NCBI GenBank assembly: GCA_010015805.1
Contig: ML978122.1
Location: forward strand, 496,001-560,000
Length of the DNA stretch: 64,000 bases
DNA from: Rhizodiscina lignyota
Lineage: Eukaryota > Ascomycota > Dothideomycetes > Aulographales > Rhizodiscinaceae
Direction: 5' to 3'
The translations under genes and the position numbers were made by a program. Under the pieces are notes generated by a model. It had not been told where the DNA came from and did no database searches. It worked only from the letters and a program-made list of their open reading frames with translations. Within the stretch, counting starts at the first letter, position 1, and every line of letters starts with the position of its first letter. Positions 12,412 to 22,671 of this stretch are shown here, one piece after another.

Positions 12412-13726
12412 AAAAGTTTATATCTGGATCGGGGGAGCAGATGACAGGGAGAGCGGAAGCTTAGGGCAGCTGATGCCGAGGAGGCTCATGTGTTTCGAAC
12501 TTTCAATATTTCTGATACAGTCGCGAGCACTCCAAATGAGGACAGGTCGCGGCTCTCCAAACATCAATGCGTGCTGACCCAATATGCGCCGCCTCCAAGA
12601 AGAGAAAAATGGTGCGATGCGGGTTTTCCGACATGGAGAAAGCCGTGTACACCGGTGTCAGCCCTACAGAGACATGCTCAGCTCAACCGCGTGTGCCCTG
12701 ATGCCCAGAGGGCTGCTGCTGTGCGGCCGACGGTCCTTGGCAGGGGTTATGCCTTCAACATATGTACATTTGACGCACATGAAAGGAAGCATGACAATTG
12801 CTCCTGCGGTGTTCAGATGCCAAGTCGTGCGATTTCTTGAAGATATCGTGTAGAGAACGTGCCGGCAGCCGACAAGCGTTCCTGAGGCTGTCTGGCTGCC
12901 GTACCGCCTCAACGGCTGTGGCGGAGAGGCGCTCTGGGCGCGGGACACGTTCATGCTGGCGAACCTTCATCCAACGCCAATCTCGCCAATCTGAGCAATG
13001 CAACGGCAGATGTGGCAGGTCCAACAGCCAGTGGCATTGCCCAAGTGCCATCCTGCTGTCTGTGGAATTGTAGGATCGCGGGCGAGCCCCCTTTCGATGG
13101 CTGCTCCGGCGACCAGTGCGCATTAAATCCTGACACGGCGATTTAGGCGAGCGCAGGCCTTGCTTTCCGCTGTCAATTGCCGGGGTGCAACAAGGCTTTC
13201 CCCAGCCGCGCTTCCGCATTCCGCCACAAAGCGCAGAGCTCGGCGGCGGCTCGCTCGTATTCGCCGCCTCTCTGGAGAAATACGAATTTCATGGTGGACG
13301 AGTGCGAACGTAAAATGGACTTCATCGCAACGCAGCAGCGTGGGCAAGAGGAGTCGAGGCACGCCAATGGGGCCTGTGGGAAGAGTGTTGTGCGGTGAAA
13401 CTGCCCCAGCCCCGCCCCCAAGCACACATGAGCCTGATTCGCGGCGACATGGACGATCCCTAACGCGCGTCCCCACAGTTTGGCTGAGTTGGAGGCCTGC
13501 GAGAATCACTGCATCCCACTTGGGCGACAGCCAATATACATGACTGCGCAAATCTCCATCTCCTGCCCATCCATCTCATTGCCTCCACTCGCTGCTGTGT
13601 CACACGGGGACGTCGAGCTCAAGGCCTGAAACGCTCGCTGTCTGCCTCTACGACATGTAAAGGCGCCCAGACGTCCATCTTCACTTCCTGCTCGATGTCC
13701 GTGTCCTTCGTTTGTCCACGGCCGTC
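12412..13726. other. Intergenic, GC-rich, with zinc-finger-like frame
   Basis: Many antisense-overlapping frames occur because the DNA is GC-rich. One of them (12884-13398, plus strand) reads like a worn C2H2 zinc-finger exon and is listed separately. The rest is probably the long promoter of the cell-wall protein gene. Confidence 0.5.
12884..13398 (+). pseudogene. Possible C2H2 zinc-finger relic
   Basis: In one frame a stretch rich in Asn, Ala and Ser (NANLANLSNATADVAG) is followed by GCSGDQCALNPDTAI, a TAG stop at 13144-13146, and then FRCQLPGCNKAFPSRASAFRHK. The latter has the C-x4-C-x12-H spacing of a C2H2 finger (Cys codons 13171 and 13186, His codon 13225), but no second His at the right distance. 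No ATG opens this frame, and a stop precedes 12884. TTTAG at 13142-13146 could instead be an intron 3' end, with CTGAC a little upstream. It is either a decayed gene or an exon of an unrecognised one. Confidence 0.3.
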
Positions 13727-16700
13727 ATGCTGCGTCGTTTGCTAGTTTCCTTGCTCTGTCACTCGCTTCTTGTCGCTGCCTTTCCCCAAATCACACGTGA
13801 GTATATGGTGGGCTTATTGGCGCTGAATGCCTTCTAACCGTCGTTTGCACAGCATATCGTAATTCCACAGTCGCTCCGGGGAAGCCGGGATCGCCCTCGA
13901 AATCGAGTTCTTCCGAGTTCACGACAAGTTCTTTAAGATTAACAACAAGTGCCTCGGGGACCGGTCCGGCTGCATCATGCCCTTCATCATGTTCGTTCGA
14001 TGGACCCTTGATCACCGGTTACCACTGGATTCCAGTCGTTGCTAACCAGACTATCACGGCAACCGTCATCTTGTTGGTCGCTCCTATCACTGCTAACGTT
14101 TCTGGTCCATATGGCAACTTCAATCGGAGCGGATTCACTATCGTGGACACGCAGACGGAGTACAACAACCTGCCGCCCGAAGTTACCATCCCTTTCGTTG
14201 GTGAGAATGGATCTGCCTTAGGTCAAGCAACAACTACCGGGACGGATGGAGTGCCTACGGCAGCTTTTATCACATATCCCACAAACGTCCTAGACTACCA
14301 ATCAAGCTTTCACTGGACTGGTGCACTCCCAGCGCCGACCGGCGGGAGCTCAGCATGCGCTTCCACTCGAAGAATTCATATAGAGACTCTGCCATCTCAC
14401 CCAGCATACACTGCATCGAGTGCGCTCCCAACCAATGTCGATGGCACGAATTTCGAAATGGTACCAGCTCAGTTCGTCGACGCCGCATTTCTACGATCAG
14501 CATTCCCAGAGGAAGAAGCATTTAGGCTGTGCACAGCTCCAATTGCACTTGCCAACCAGACGACCGCAGTGACACGTCCTGTGTGGGTAACTGTGACGAC
14601 GTATGCAAATGCCACCCTCAGGCCCTTCCAGTCCAATGCGCCTATGATTGAGCATACGGTGCCCTCGGACTCTGATGATTCAGGCCTTGGTAACTTCACG
14701 CCGTTCATTGCGCATACCGAGGTCTCGGTCCCAATTACTGGTGAGCTCGCTTCCTTCGTACACTCCTTGCAACTTATTAACGAATACCTAGAACCAGGTG
14801 ATGGGAATAGTGCATCTGCTTTCCCTAAAGCGCATACTGAGCAAAGTGTAGGAGGCCCGTCCTCCACACCCAGTGCCGCGCCAGATCACTCCGGAGGCCA
14901 CAGCGGTGGCGCCCAAGCCGTGGACACTGACGGAAACGGCAACTCTGGTAGCTCCGGCGGCGGTCTCGCCGGTGTTATCGCGTCGATTGTTGACCACAAT
15001 CCTCATCCGTCTCCAGGCGGAGGTGCTGGTGCCAGTGGCCCTCAAGCAACTTCCGGACCGGGCTCTTCGTCGAGTGGCTCTGAAGGTCAGAGCGGCAGTC
15101 ATTCATCTGGACAGTCATCTAATGGACAAAGTGGATCGTCTGGTGGGTCCGGACAAAGCAGTTCGAATGGGGCTGGGTCTTCGGGCAGCTCATCGGGCAG
15201 CTCATCGGGCGGATCGCATTCAGGTGGAAGTTCATCAGAATCGGGCTCTTCAGGAAGTGGATCGTCTGGTAGCAGCTCTTCGGGTAGCGGATCTGCTCAA
15301 GGCGGTTCGTCTGGAGGACAGTCTGGCGGAAATTCTGGTTCCGGCAGTGGCAGTTCTTCCGGTGGACAATCTGGCGCAAGTGGCTCCTCAAAGAACGGCG
15401 CGCACCCAGGCAGTGGCCCCGCTCCCGCGCAATCCATCGCTGTGGGCTCGACCACTCTATCAGTTATTCACACAACCGTTATGGTCACTTCACACGTTGG
15501 AGGAGCGACTGTCACGACGAACGTCCCTGTGGTCGTTATTGGGGGCTCGACAGCAACTCTTGGTCAGACGCTGACCTTTGACAACACACCTGTTGCATTT
15601 GCTGCCGCGCCGACATCGGGTCCTTCATCCTCGAACTCTGGATCTGGATCAGGCAGTGGATTTGGATCAGGGGTTTCTGGCTCTGGCTCTTCTGGATCAG
15701 AGTCTGGAGCTTCTTCAAATTCAGGTTCGAATTCGGAATCAAACTCAGGTTCAGGGGCATCTGGGTCTGGGTCTGGGTCATCGGGATCCAGTAGCTCGAG
15801 CAATAGCAACAGCCTCGGTTCCGGAGATCAATTAATCATCGACGGCACCAGCACGGTACCACTTCTTCCAATTGCAACTGGATCTTCTTCAGGCTCCCAT
15901 TTGCCTGCACCGGTCACAATAGGAAGCCAGATTGTCGCTCCAACAGCATTACCAAGCGGAAATGGAATTGGTTTCATCATATCTGGTCAAACACTCGCTC
16001 CAACTCGTCCAATTACTTTAGGTACTGGATCGCACACAACTGTCGTCAGCCTCACGACCAATAGTCAGGGCCAAACACTTCTAGTCCAAGGCTCTGGTTC
16101 AGAAGCTTCGACTCAAACACTCGGATCAGGTCTCCCTCCTATAACAGTAGGCTCGCAACTTGTCGAGCCCACCGCTTTGCCGAATGGAGGCGAGGGCTTC
16201 ATCATCTCCGGGCAAACGCTAGCACCTGGCCATCCCATCACACTTGGCACAGGGTCTCACACTACTGTTGTTAGCTTAACAACAAATAATCAAGGCGAAA
16301 CGCTTCTGGTCCAGGGCACATCGACCCAGACGCTAGGAGGACTACCGCCTCTCACACTCGGCTCACAAGTCGTCGAGCCAACAGATATTCCCGGCGAAGG
16401 CGAAGGTTTCGTCATCAGCGGACAGACACTTGCCCTTGGACATCCAGTCACCTTGGGCACGGGATCTCACACAACGGTACTGAGCCTCACAACTGATTCT
16501 GCGGGAGACACATTACTCGTCGAAGGCACGAGCACCAGAACGCTTGCCGGGCCGCACAGCACAGGCTCGATCGGCGGCTTCATCACTACTGGCATAAGCG
16601 GCCCCAGTGGTGGGAGCAACAATAGCGGCAGCACCACTGTCGAACAAAGTAACGGCTCTGGGTCATTAATACATGGGAACGGAAAGGCATTTTTGGATTT

Positions 16701-16755
16701 GGACATCTGCATGGCTATGGTAATGGGAATGGCGGCTACGATTTTCATACTGTGA
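13727..16755 (+). CDS. Secreted Ser/Gly-rich, probably GPI-anchored cell-wall protein with tandem repeats
   Basis: The model is join(13727..13796, 13853..16755), 990 residues. Exon 1 is a signal peptide (MLRRLLVSLLCHSLLVAAFP). The N-terminal 340 residues are non-repetitive with several N-glycosylation sites and Cys residues. Residues about 359-546 and 609-683 are almost pure Ser/Gly with some Gln and Asn, a flexible O-glycosylated stalk. Residues about 705-925 are three tandem units of ~73 residues, each carrying VGSQ.V.PTALP, FIISGQTLAP and LGTGSHTTVVSLTT. The C-terminus is a short hydrophobic tail (MAMVMGMAATIFIL) after a Gly/Asn-rich segment, as expected for GPI attachment. It probably sits in the wall or plasma membrane and could serve adhesion or surface coating. 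No enzyme domain is recognised. The start is decided by the signal peptide and the good intron borders. Confidence 0.8.
15898..16556 (+). repeat. Three coding tandem repeats (~70-77 codons each)
   Basis: Units lie near 15898-16128, 16129-16341 and 16342-16556. Each encodes a GSQ.V.PT segment, GF(I/V)ISGQTLA, the LGTGSHTTV core, and a TLLV(Q/E)G end. Unit 2 is closest to both others, and unit 1 carries a short insertion (GSGSEAS), consistent with duplication inside the gene. Confidence 0.85.
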
Positions 16756-17176
16756 TATCCAATCGCTCTTGTAATAAACGGATATTCTAGTGCTGCGGCT
16801 CTGCCGACAAAAATTGGGGCACGCCATATAGGGAAAAAAGTTTTGACTGAAAGCTTGACAAATGTCAAGCCAGGCCAGGGTTATGAGGCCCGGGCTGCCG
16901 ATCCTTGGGATTACGTAGGGACGAAAATGGAATGCAAAAAAGCACAAACTGATGACAATGCCTTCTCAACGTTACACTCGCGCAATTTGTTAACATTTCT
17001 GATGATTGAACGATCAGATCGATGGGAGTCCTGAATAGTCTCTTTTAAGCACGCCAATGATCTCCTCCCAGATATTATCATTGAACCTCTTTGCAGCATC
17101 GCCCGACAGAGGGCCCAAACTGGACTTAGTCAGATATGATTAAGGCCTATTTATGGACTGATGATTTTCAAGAGAC
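16756..17176. other. Intergenic, convergent genes
   Basis: Lies between the stop of the wall-protein gene and the stop of the SDR gene. Positions 17015-17124 (minus) hold a coding-like frame that resembles the missing tail of the SDR. Confidence 0.5.
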
Positions 17177-18136
17177 TTACTCTCCAGCCTGATCATCATA
17201 CCAAAGCTTTCCATGCGCCGCTTCGCCGATTGTGGTCCCGCTCACAAGAGACCTTGCTCCTTCCTCCGTCGTGCGCAGTATCAGCGCATTCAGGATTGCT
17301 CTGAGAATATCGGCGAGGATGCCCTTGTGTCCTCTGCTCAGATCAGACTGACAGAACCCCGGACAGACGGCTGTGACAGTGACGTCTTTCGACGCCTCAG
17401 TAAGAGCGGCGAGCCTCTGCATAACGCTGGTGATGAAAAGCTTTGATAGCTGATACTGCTGGCTGGATTTGAAGGCATCAGGTCCGTTGAACGATTTGAG
17501 GATCTCGGGCGAGTTCTTCTGCTCGTCGGACAATTGGACCTTTTGGTATCGCCTCGAAGAGACGAACTCAAGAACCGGGCACCACTCATCTGTCTTCGAG
17601 GCCCTCAACTTCGGGAGAAGCAGAAGAGCCAAGAGCGCCGTGGAGAGGACGTTCACTTGGAACGTCTGCTCCCAGCCGTAGCGCGACCGTTGGTACTCAA
17701 CCATGAACACTCCGGCGTTCAACACCGCAATGTCGAGGTGATCGAGGCTGGATGCCTTGTCGGCGAATTCGCGAATACTGTCGTAGGAGTTCATGTCGAG
17801 CGGCCATACCTGGATCCTGTCTTTACTGCCCGTGCTCTGCTCAATCAGCAGCTTCGCACGCTCGCCTTTGTCGAGGCTCCGCACGCCAAGAACAACCAGA
17901 GATGCATCTAGGGCGACGAACTTGCGTGCTGCTTCGAAGCCCAGGCCGGTGTTGGCTCCAGTGACGATGACGTTCTTGCCGGCGAAGGAGACGTTCGGAT
18001 CACGCAGCGGTTTCTGCAACATGCTCATCGCTCGACGCAGTGGAAGCTCATATATGCGGGCTTTTGTGGGAATACTCTGATGGAAGAGACTAAGTCCTAC
18101 TAGGAAATTGGTTCTGGGAGGCAGAATGCGTAGCAT
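17177..18136 (-). CDS. Short-chain dehydrogenase/reductase (retinol-dehydrogenase-like)
   Basis: The open frame gives 319 residues. The cofactor motif VTGANTGLGFEAARKF, the NAGV motif and the active-site YQLSK (Tyr-x3-Lys) are all present, followed by AVCPGF. The family (WW-oxidoreductase/RDH-like SDRs of fungi) uses NADP(H) on alcohols or ketones. The ATG at 18136 gives a Leu/Arg-rich leader that could target mitochondria; ATGs at 18028 (MSMLQKP) and 18022 would give the more usual length. The frame ends at a TAA that overlaps a strong GTAAGT donor just after WYDDQAGE. A family-like tail (GPLSGDAAKRFNDNIWEEI) lies downstream at 17015-17124, but I cannot join it in phase with a canonical acceptor. 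The gene may be slightly damaged or spliced in an unusual way. Confidence 0.8.
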   Translation of the reverse strand: MLRILPPRTNFLVGLSLFHQSIPTKARIYELPLRRAMSMLQKPLRDPNVSFAGKNVIVTGANTGLGFEAARKFVALDASLVVLGVRSLDKGERAKLLIEQSTGSKDRIQVWPLDMNSYDSIREFADKASSLDHLDIAVLNAGVFMVEYQRSRYGWEQTFQVNVLSTALLALLLLPKLRASKTDEWCPVLEFVSSRRYQKVQLSDEQKNSPEILKSFNGPDAFKSSQQYQLSKLFITSVMQRLAALTEASKDVTVTAVCPGFCQSDLSRGHKGILADILRAILNALILRTTEEGARSLVSGTTIGEAAHGKLWYDDQAGE

Positions 18137-18849
18137 TGGACATGCGGAAGATTAGGCGTAGAAACGACATGCGTGGAATGGCAGATCGACACAGGAGGAA
18201 TGAGATGAGTTCTGTAGAGAGCAAAGTACGCTGGAGACTTATCGCTAAATACGGCGGGGAATAGCTCAGCATTTGGGCCATTTATACTCGACATTAGGTA
18301 GCCGGAATGGTACATAGTTCAATGGCATGATGAAGTCGGAGAGGCGAAATCGTCCCGAGATCGGCTGAGCACTCCTTACACTAGAGTAACTGTGGCTGGG
18401 AGATCCCGACATTTACCCGATATTAATATAAAGGAGACTCCTGCTTTGAAATATATCACGCTCAGTAACAAACTAGAGACTGAAAATTCTCACCGCATAT
18501 GAATTTCTCATTAGTGCGCACCGAGTCTATCGAAATAAACACTGTAGATGTAATTGACGGCATTCTATCGTAGAAAACTTCCTTTTTATCGCTTCCCTTA
18601 CACTTGCAGACATTTCATGTGGTATATCAGGGTCACAATGACCTCCCATATAATGAATGGACCGAGGATCGCCGGGATACCACAATAGATGAGAGCTGGG
18701 AGTCTCATTCCAGGCTCACAAATGCTGCTCCTGCAGTCGGAGAGGGGGCCACCAGGGCCTCGACCAACCATACTGCCGACAAATAAGGCGAATTTGGCGT
18801 AGCGCAATGTAGTTCCATTTCTTACGGGCTCGTAAGCGCTGCAGGTATT
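18137..18849. other. Intergenic with MFS relic
   Basis: AT-richer spacer. The only coding-like piece is the MFS fragment at 18598-18807, minus strand. Confidence 0.5.
18598..18807 (-). pseudogene. Fragment of an MFS transporter (C-terminal part)
   Basis: The minus-strand frame holds GGPLSD followed by EPGMRLPALIYCGIPAILG and a hydrophobic tail. It resembles the loop and helix of DHA-type MFS carriers, which usually read GGPLSD..., then RNGG..EPEMRLP. The rest of the transporter is absent; the single-pass membrane-protein gene starts less than 100 bases away. I read it as a remnant, about 70 codons long. Evidence is by eye only. Confidence 0.4.
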
Positions 18850-19419
18850 TTAAATCCCTACATCACTTCCGGGAAGCTCCACAGGTGATGTTGGCCATCC
18901 ACGTTTATTTGGAAGCTCAGCAGCGTATTCTGGTCCGGCAAGCTCTGCCATGCGAGGGGACTTGTCGTTCTGCTCATGCTTCTCCCATGGATCTAGACTG
19001 TCCGAGGCATGTCTATGCCGCCGGTCTTCCTTCTCCCACGGTTCCAGGCGAGGCGAGGCTTTTCGACGCCCCTTGGGTATCTTCCGCTTCCACAGCAAGA
19101 ATATCACCGAGGTGCATATCCAGACAAACGCAATGACTCCCACAACGATCCCGGCGAGTGTGGCCTCGTTTATCTTCGCCGTTGGCGCGGCGGCTGTGTT
19201 GCTAATGGTTGGTAGAGCGCTCTCCGAGGAGGTGTGAGTGACAGCAACCGTTTCTGATGGTGTTGGCACTTCTGAGGAGGGCGAGGCGGTCACCAGTGAC
19301 TTTAGTGATACGGTCGAAGGATGGAAAACTGGTGTTGAAGAAGAAAGATCTGCTGTTGAAGGAGTGGTATCTAATACGGTTGAAGGAGAGAGAGTTGAAT
19401 TTGCAAACCGGAACGCCAT
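18850..19419 (-). CDS. Small single-pass membrane protein, Ser/Thr-rich ectodomain
   Basis: The single-exon frame gives 189 residues. The first ~85 are rich in Ser, Thr and Pro, then comes one hydrophobic helix (LAGIVVGVIAFVWICTSVIF, residues about 89-110), a Lys/Arg stop-transfer run (KRKIPKGRRK) and a charged cytosolic tail. The tail repeats the phrase LEPWEKE / LDPWEKH and ends with AELAGPEYAAELP and PVELPG. Tails with such EL-x-G/ELP motifs are common in fungal single-TM proteins of unknown role, some resembling Mid2/Wsc-type wall sensors. There is no Cys-rich WSC domain. It could be a surface sensor or just a hypothetical protein. There is no clear signal peptide; the N-terminus MAFRFANSTLSPS is short, so an upstream exon is possible. 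Confidence 0.6.
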   Translation of the reverse strand: MAFRFANSTLSPSTVLDTTPSTADLSSSTPVFHPSTVSLKSLVTASPSSEVPTPSETVAVTHTSSESALPTISNTAAAPTAKINEATLAGIVVGVIAFVWICTSVIFLLWKRKIPKGRRKASPRLEPWEKEDRRHRHASDSLDPWEKHEQNDKSPRMAELAGPEYAAELPNKRGWPTSPVELPGSDVGI

Positions 19420-20115
19420 GGTTAGATCAGATTATGTAGATTGCAAAGATGTTATATAAAAAATTGAAAATGAAATTGTACATAGCCGAGTGAGCAGAGT
19501 GCGACCGAGACCTTTCTACCTTTATTTTGATAGCCTTCCGCATTTTGCTTAATCTTCAGCAACAAGGCTGAAACTATCAGCATACGAGGTGGGCGCGAAG
19601 CCGTGCAGCTCAGCCAGCAACCTGGGCGACCGATTGGCAAAACGTCCAAGCCATATTCTGCACGCTTGTGAACTTGCGTTCAAAAGATCCCCTAACACTA
19701 TTTTAAGCAGAATATTCGTTTAACGGATTCTTAGTAACAGTTTCTGTTTTGCCCTGGAGTTGGTGGCTAATATTTAGAAAGGCGGCAATGAATGCTTGAA
19801 GCGCTGAAGTTAGTCTTTAATAAACAAATAAAGAAACTGACCGACTCCGACTTGCCTACCCGAAGTTTACTCTATTTGGCATAGCCGCATAGCCGTTTCA
19901 ACTTCCAGCTTTCAGGTTCAAAGCGTCAACATTTTGTATCAGCGTCAAACATCGACGATCTATCCAAAATCTTAGAGTGCACGGGTGCGAACTCGTCGTC
20001 CAGTTTGCCACGCTCGGCACAGGCAATGAATCCCAAACTTGCTTAGTGAAACATGTGTATATTGCTCAGCCTGGTAAGATAAAGGCTGTCTACGGAGTAT
20101 GCGATGAACTGCTCT
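19420..20115. other. Intergenic
   Basis: No coding frame is recognised. It lies between the start of the membrane-protein gene and the end of the amidase gene, both on the minus strand. Confidence 0.5.
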
Positions 20116-21910
20116 CTACTTCCTTCCCATCGCCTTTTCAATTACCTCTAGCGCGGCCATCACTTTCTCATCCATTCCTCTTCGGCCAATCACGGTCAGG
20201 TTCACTGGCGCGCCCACAAACTTCTCCGGTGCATAAATGTCGTAATTGTACTTGTCCTGGTCGTTCATTGGCTTGTATCCGGGTTCGTATACGTCCTTTT
20301 CAGTGTCCACAAACGTAACGGGGAAAACGGCTCCGGGGTAGTCCAACAAGTTCCAGTGACTCGTATACGGCCAGTATCTCGCAGTTTCATGAAGTGGCGC
20401 ACAACCAGGCGTTGTCGGACAAATAATTACATCGACTTCGCCCTCGCCCGTCTTCGGATCTGTGGCAGTTTTGCTCCACTGCGCAGCATACGCTTCTCGG
20501 TAAGCGTCACGTTCAGAGCATAGCTTCCAGAGCTCATGCATGTCGCGCTTTTTGACGTGCGGCTGCTCGTCTATGATAAACTTCGTCAACGGCAGGACCG
20601 GTTCGCCAGAAGCGTTCAGTGGCTCATAAGCGGCCTCGCCGCCATCTGGGAAGTACAGCGCAGAAACGAGATCCCAGCCTTTGGCGTGGTCGTACGGCAC
20701 CCAGTCGACAACTTCATGGCCTGCAGCTTTGCACGCATCAGCGACGATCTGCATCGCCCTGGTAGCAGGCGGATGCGGTCGGACTACTCCGTCGTCCCAC
20801 TCGATGGCAATTTTGAGCTTTTTGTTGACGGTTTCGGTGTCTGGGGTCCAGGGCTTAACAGTTAATGAGGGATCGGTCCGCCAGGGCTTGGTATCCAGGA
20901 TAGTCTTCATGAAAAGGTTCAACGTCTCGCGACTCTGTGTGAGGGGACCAAACGTCGCAAGAATGCTCTCCTTGCCATCCATAACATGCTTCATTCCCTT
21001 GAGAGGAATCCGCTTTGTTGTCGGCTTGAAGCCGTAAATCCCGCAATTGCTTGCTGGAGCTCTATTTAAGTCATGTTAGCCCCTCTCTTCTGTCAAATTT
21101 AACGGAGAATTCATTAGCTCACCTCACACTTCCTCCAATGTCACCACCAAGGCCCCAAACACTACCTCGGAATCCAACTAATGCTCCCTCGCCGCCGCTG
21201 CTGCCTCCGGACGTGAGGTCACGATTCCAAGGGTTGACGGTTCGTCCATAGACGTTGTTGTTACATTCCAGATGCATCAGAGTCTGCGGACCCGTGGTAC
21301 GGACATAGTAAACACAGCCAGCATCGTACAGAATGTCGTTGATTGGGTTTGGGTCTGACCCTTGGCCAATCCAAGCAACGTAACTGGCATGGTTCGTCTT
21401 TCCATTCATTCCATGGTGCTCTTTAACCTGTGACTGGTCAGATTCAATCGGAATCACTGAAAATTGCATGCTGCTCTTACAGATATCGGTAGTCCGTGCA
21501 ATGGTCCTATTGGCTCTGCGAGGGAATCCAAATATTTTGCTCGCTCAATTGCCTCATCCCACATCAACTCAGTCACACAATTAACCTGCGTATGATAATT
21601 CAGCAAATGATACAGTGCGGATATTGGAACAAGGGCAACGGACAGCATATTGGGCCAAGGCAGCTCTCCGGAGGAAAGCTCTTGTAAGCTCTTCTGATGT
21701 GAGTTTCTTCGTCCGAAGAAGCTCCAGTAGTTCAATAGCATCGTAGTTCTGGGTGAGCTCATACTCCCGCTCAGTGAGATACTCCTTCGCCAGGCCTTGA
21801 GAGCTCAATGGCAGAGGGTCTGGTAGGGGCTTCAGGGGCGGATCGACTTTGGAAAGGGTCTGGTCACGATAATCTCGTGCAGTCTTTGCCTTCTCTTCCC
21901 ATGGAGCCAT
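20116..21910 (-). CDS. Amidase, acetamidase type (amidase signature family)
   Basis: The model is complement(20116..21061, 21123..21427, 21481..21585, 21644..21910), 540 residues. The Ser-cisSer-Lys triad can be followed: catalytic Lys in GLPISVKEHHGMNGKTNH (formed only after splicing the 53-base intron), cis-Ser in TSGGSSGGEGAL, and nucleophile Ser in GGDIGGSVRAPASNCGIYG. The N-terminus (YELTQNYDAIELLELL) and the late PGAVFPV segment match fungal AmdS-like enzymes, which hydrolyse acetamide or larger amides to acid and ammonia. The first in-frame ATG is at 21910. The donor of intron 1 is a weak GTCCGT. The gene is divergent from an UNC93-like transporter, and the 761-base gap holds two GATA sites, as expected for nitrogen control. 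The protein is probably cytosolic. The substrate is not known. Confidence 0.88.
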
Positions 21911-22671
21911 GTCGTCTTGTATTCCTAAGTATATCTCGGTGGATGTCTGCAACCTGTGACCAAGGAGTCCTCTCCGGCATCAGTGAGGGGTCCTAGAATC
22001 CTCATATTCGATCCCTTTATCCTCGGATGAGTTGCCGCGTCAAATCTGTTCGCACCACTCGCGAGCGAGACATCGTGTCCAGCCTCATCGTGCCTCTCTC
22101 TTGCTCCTTTTGGGTAGCAGTTACGGCTCCGCTGCTGCAACGCAACTTTGCTGCGTCGCTACGGTCCCAGCCTCCTTATCTGCTTGGCCCAGGGCAATTC
22201 AGCGCGCTCCTCCGCCCGCTTGCTGTTATCTTATGGAAATGTCGAAACGACAAGGCCCGTCCCGGATTATTCCCGCCAGATAACGGACCCTCAAGGGCCT
22301 TGGTTTCTCGGCCAGCGGAAATGTCGCTGCGGGGATGCCGATCGTGTTGATCGCATGCGGGCTGACGCGCGCGCTCCTGCGTTGCACACAAGACAACCTC
22401 TTCCCCAGTCCAAGTCCCCGTCGACAGCAGCAATCCTGCCTCTCTAGGAAAGAGAGCTGACATCTCCACCTTGAGATAGAGAACAATGTCTAGCTCAAGA
22501 ACGCGATGGCGCGAAACAGCGATGCTGGGAAGCTGCGTCTCTCTGCGAACACCGTGATACCAGGACAGGGGGAGGATCCTCACCGATAGGCATTCGTGAG
22601 CATACATAATGCCCAATGATGCTGCAAAGTTTAGTAAGTTCGTCTTCAAGAATTCCAGCCTTTCTGCAGTC
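21911..22671. other. Shared promoter of amidase and UNC93-like genes
   Basis: A divergent intergenic region. Two GATA motifs face each other at 22226-22231 and 22278-22283. Frames on the minus strand (22176-22673) resemble nothing known and overlap this regulatory stretch. Confidence 0.5.
22226..22283. promoter_or_regulatory. Paired GATA sites (AreA/NIT2-type)
   Basis: TTATCT at 22226-22231 and AGATAA at 22278-22283 are HGATAR motifs in opposite orientation about 50 bases apart, between an amidase gene and a transporter gene. GATA factors AreA/NIT2 bind such sites in nitrogen-repressed fungal genes. Single GATA motifs occur often by chance. Confidence 0.4.

Noticed and set aside
13123-13551. 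Overlapping frames on both strands near 13.2-13.5 kb
   Set aside because: GC-rich DNA gives open frames in most phases; only the zinc-finger-like frame has family-like wording.
14873-15574. Long frames antisense to, or shifted within, the Ser/Gly-rich gene
   Set aside because: They arise from the repetitive GG/TC-rich codons of the wall-protein gene and have biased, meaningless composition.
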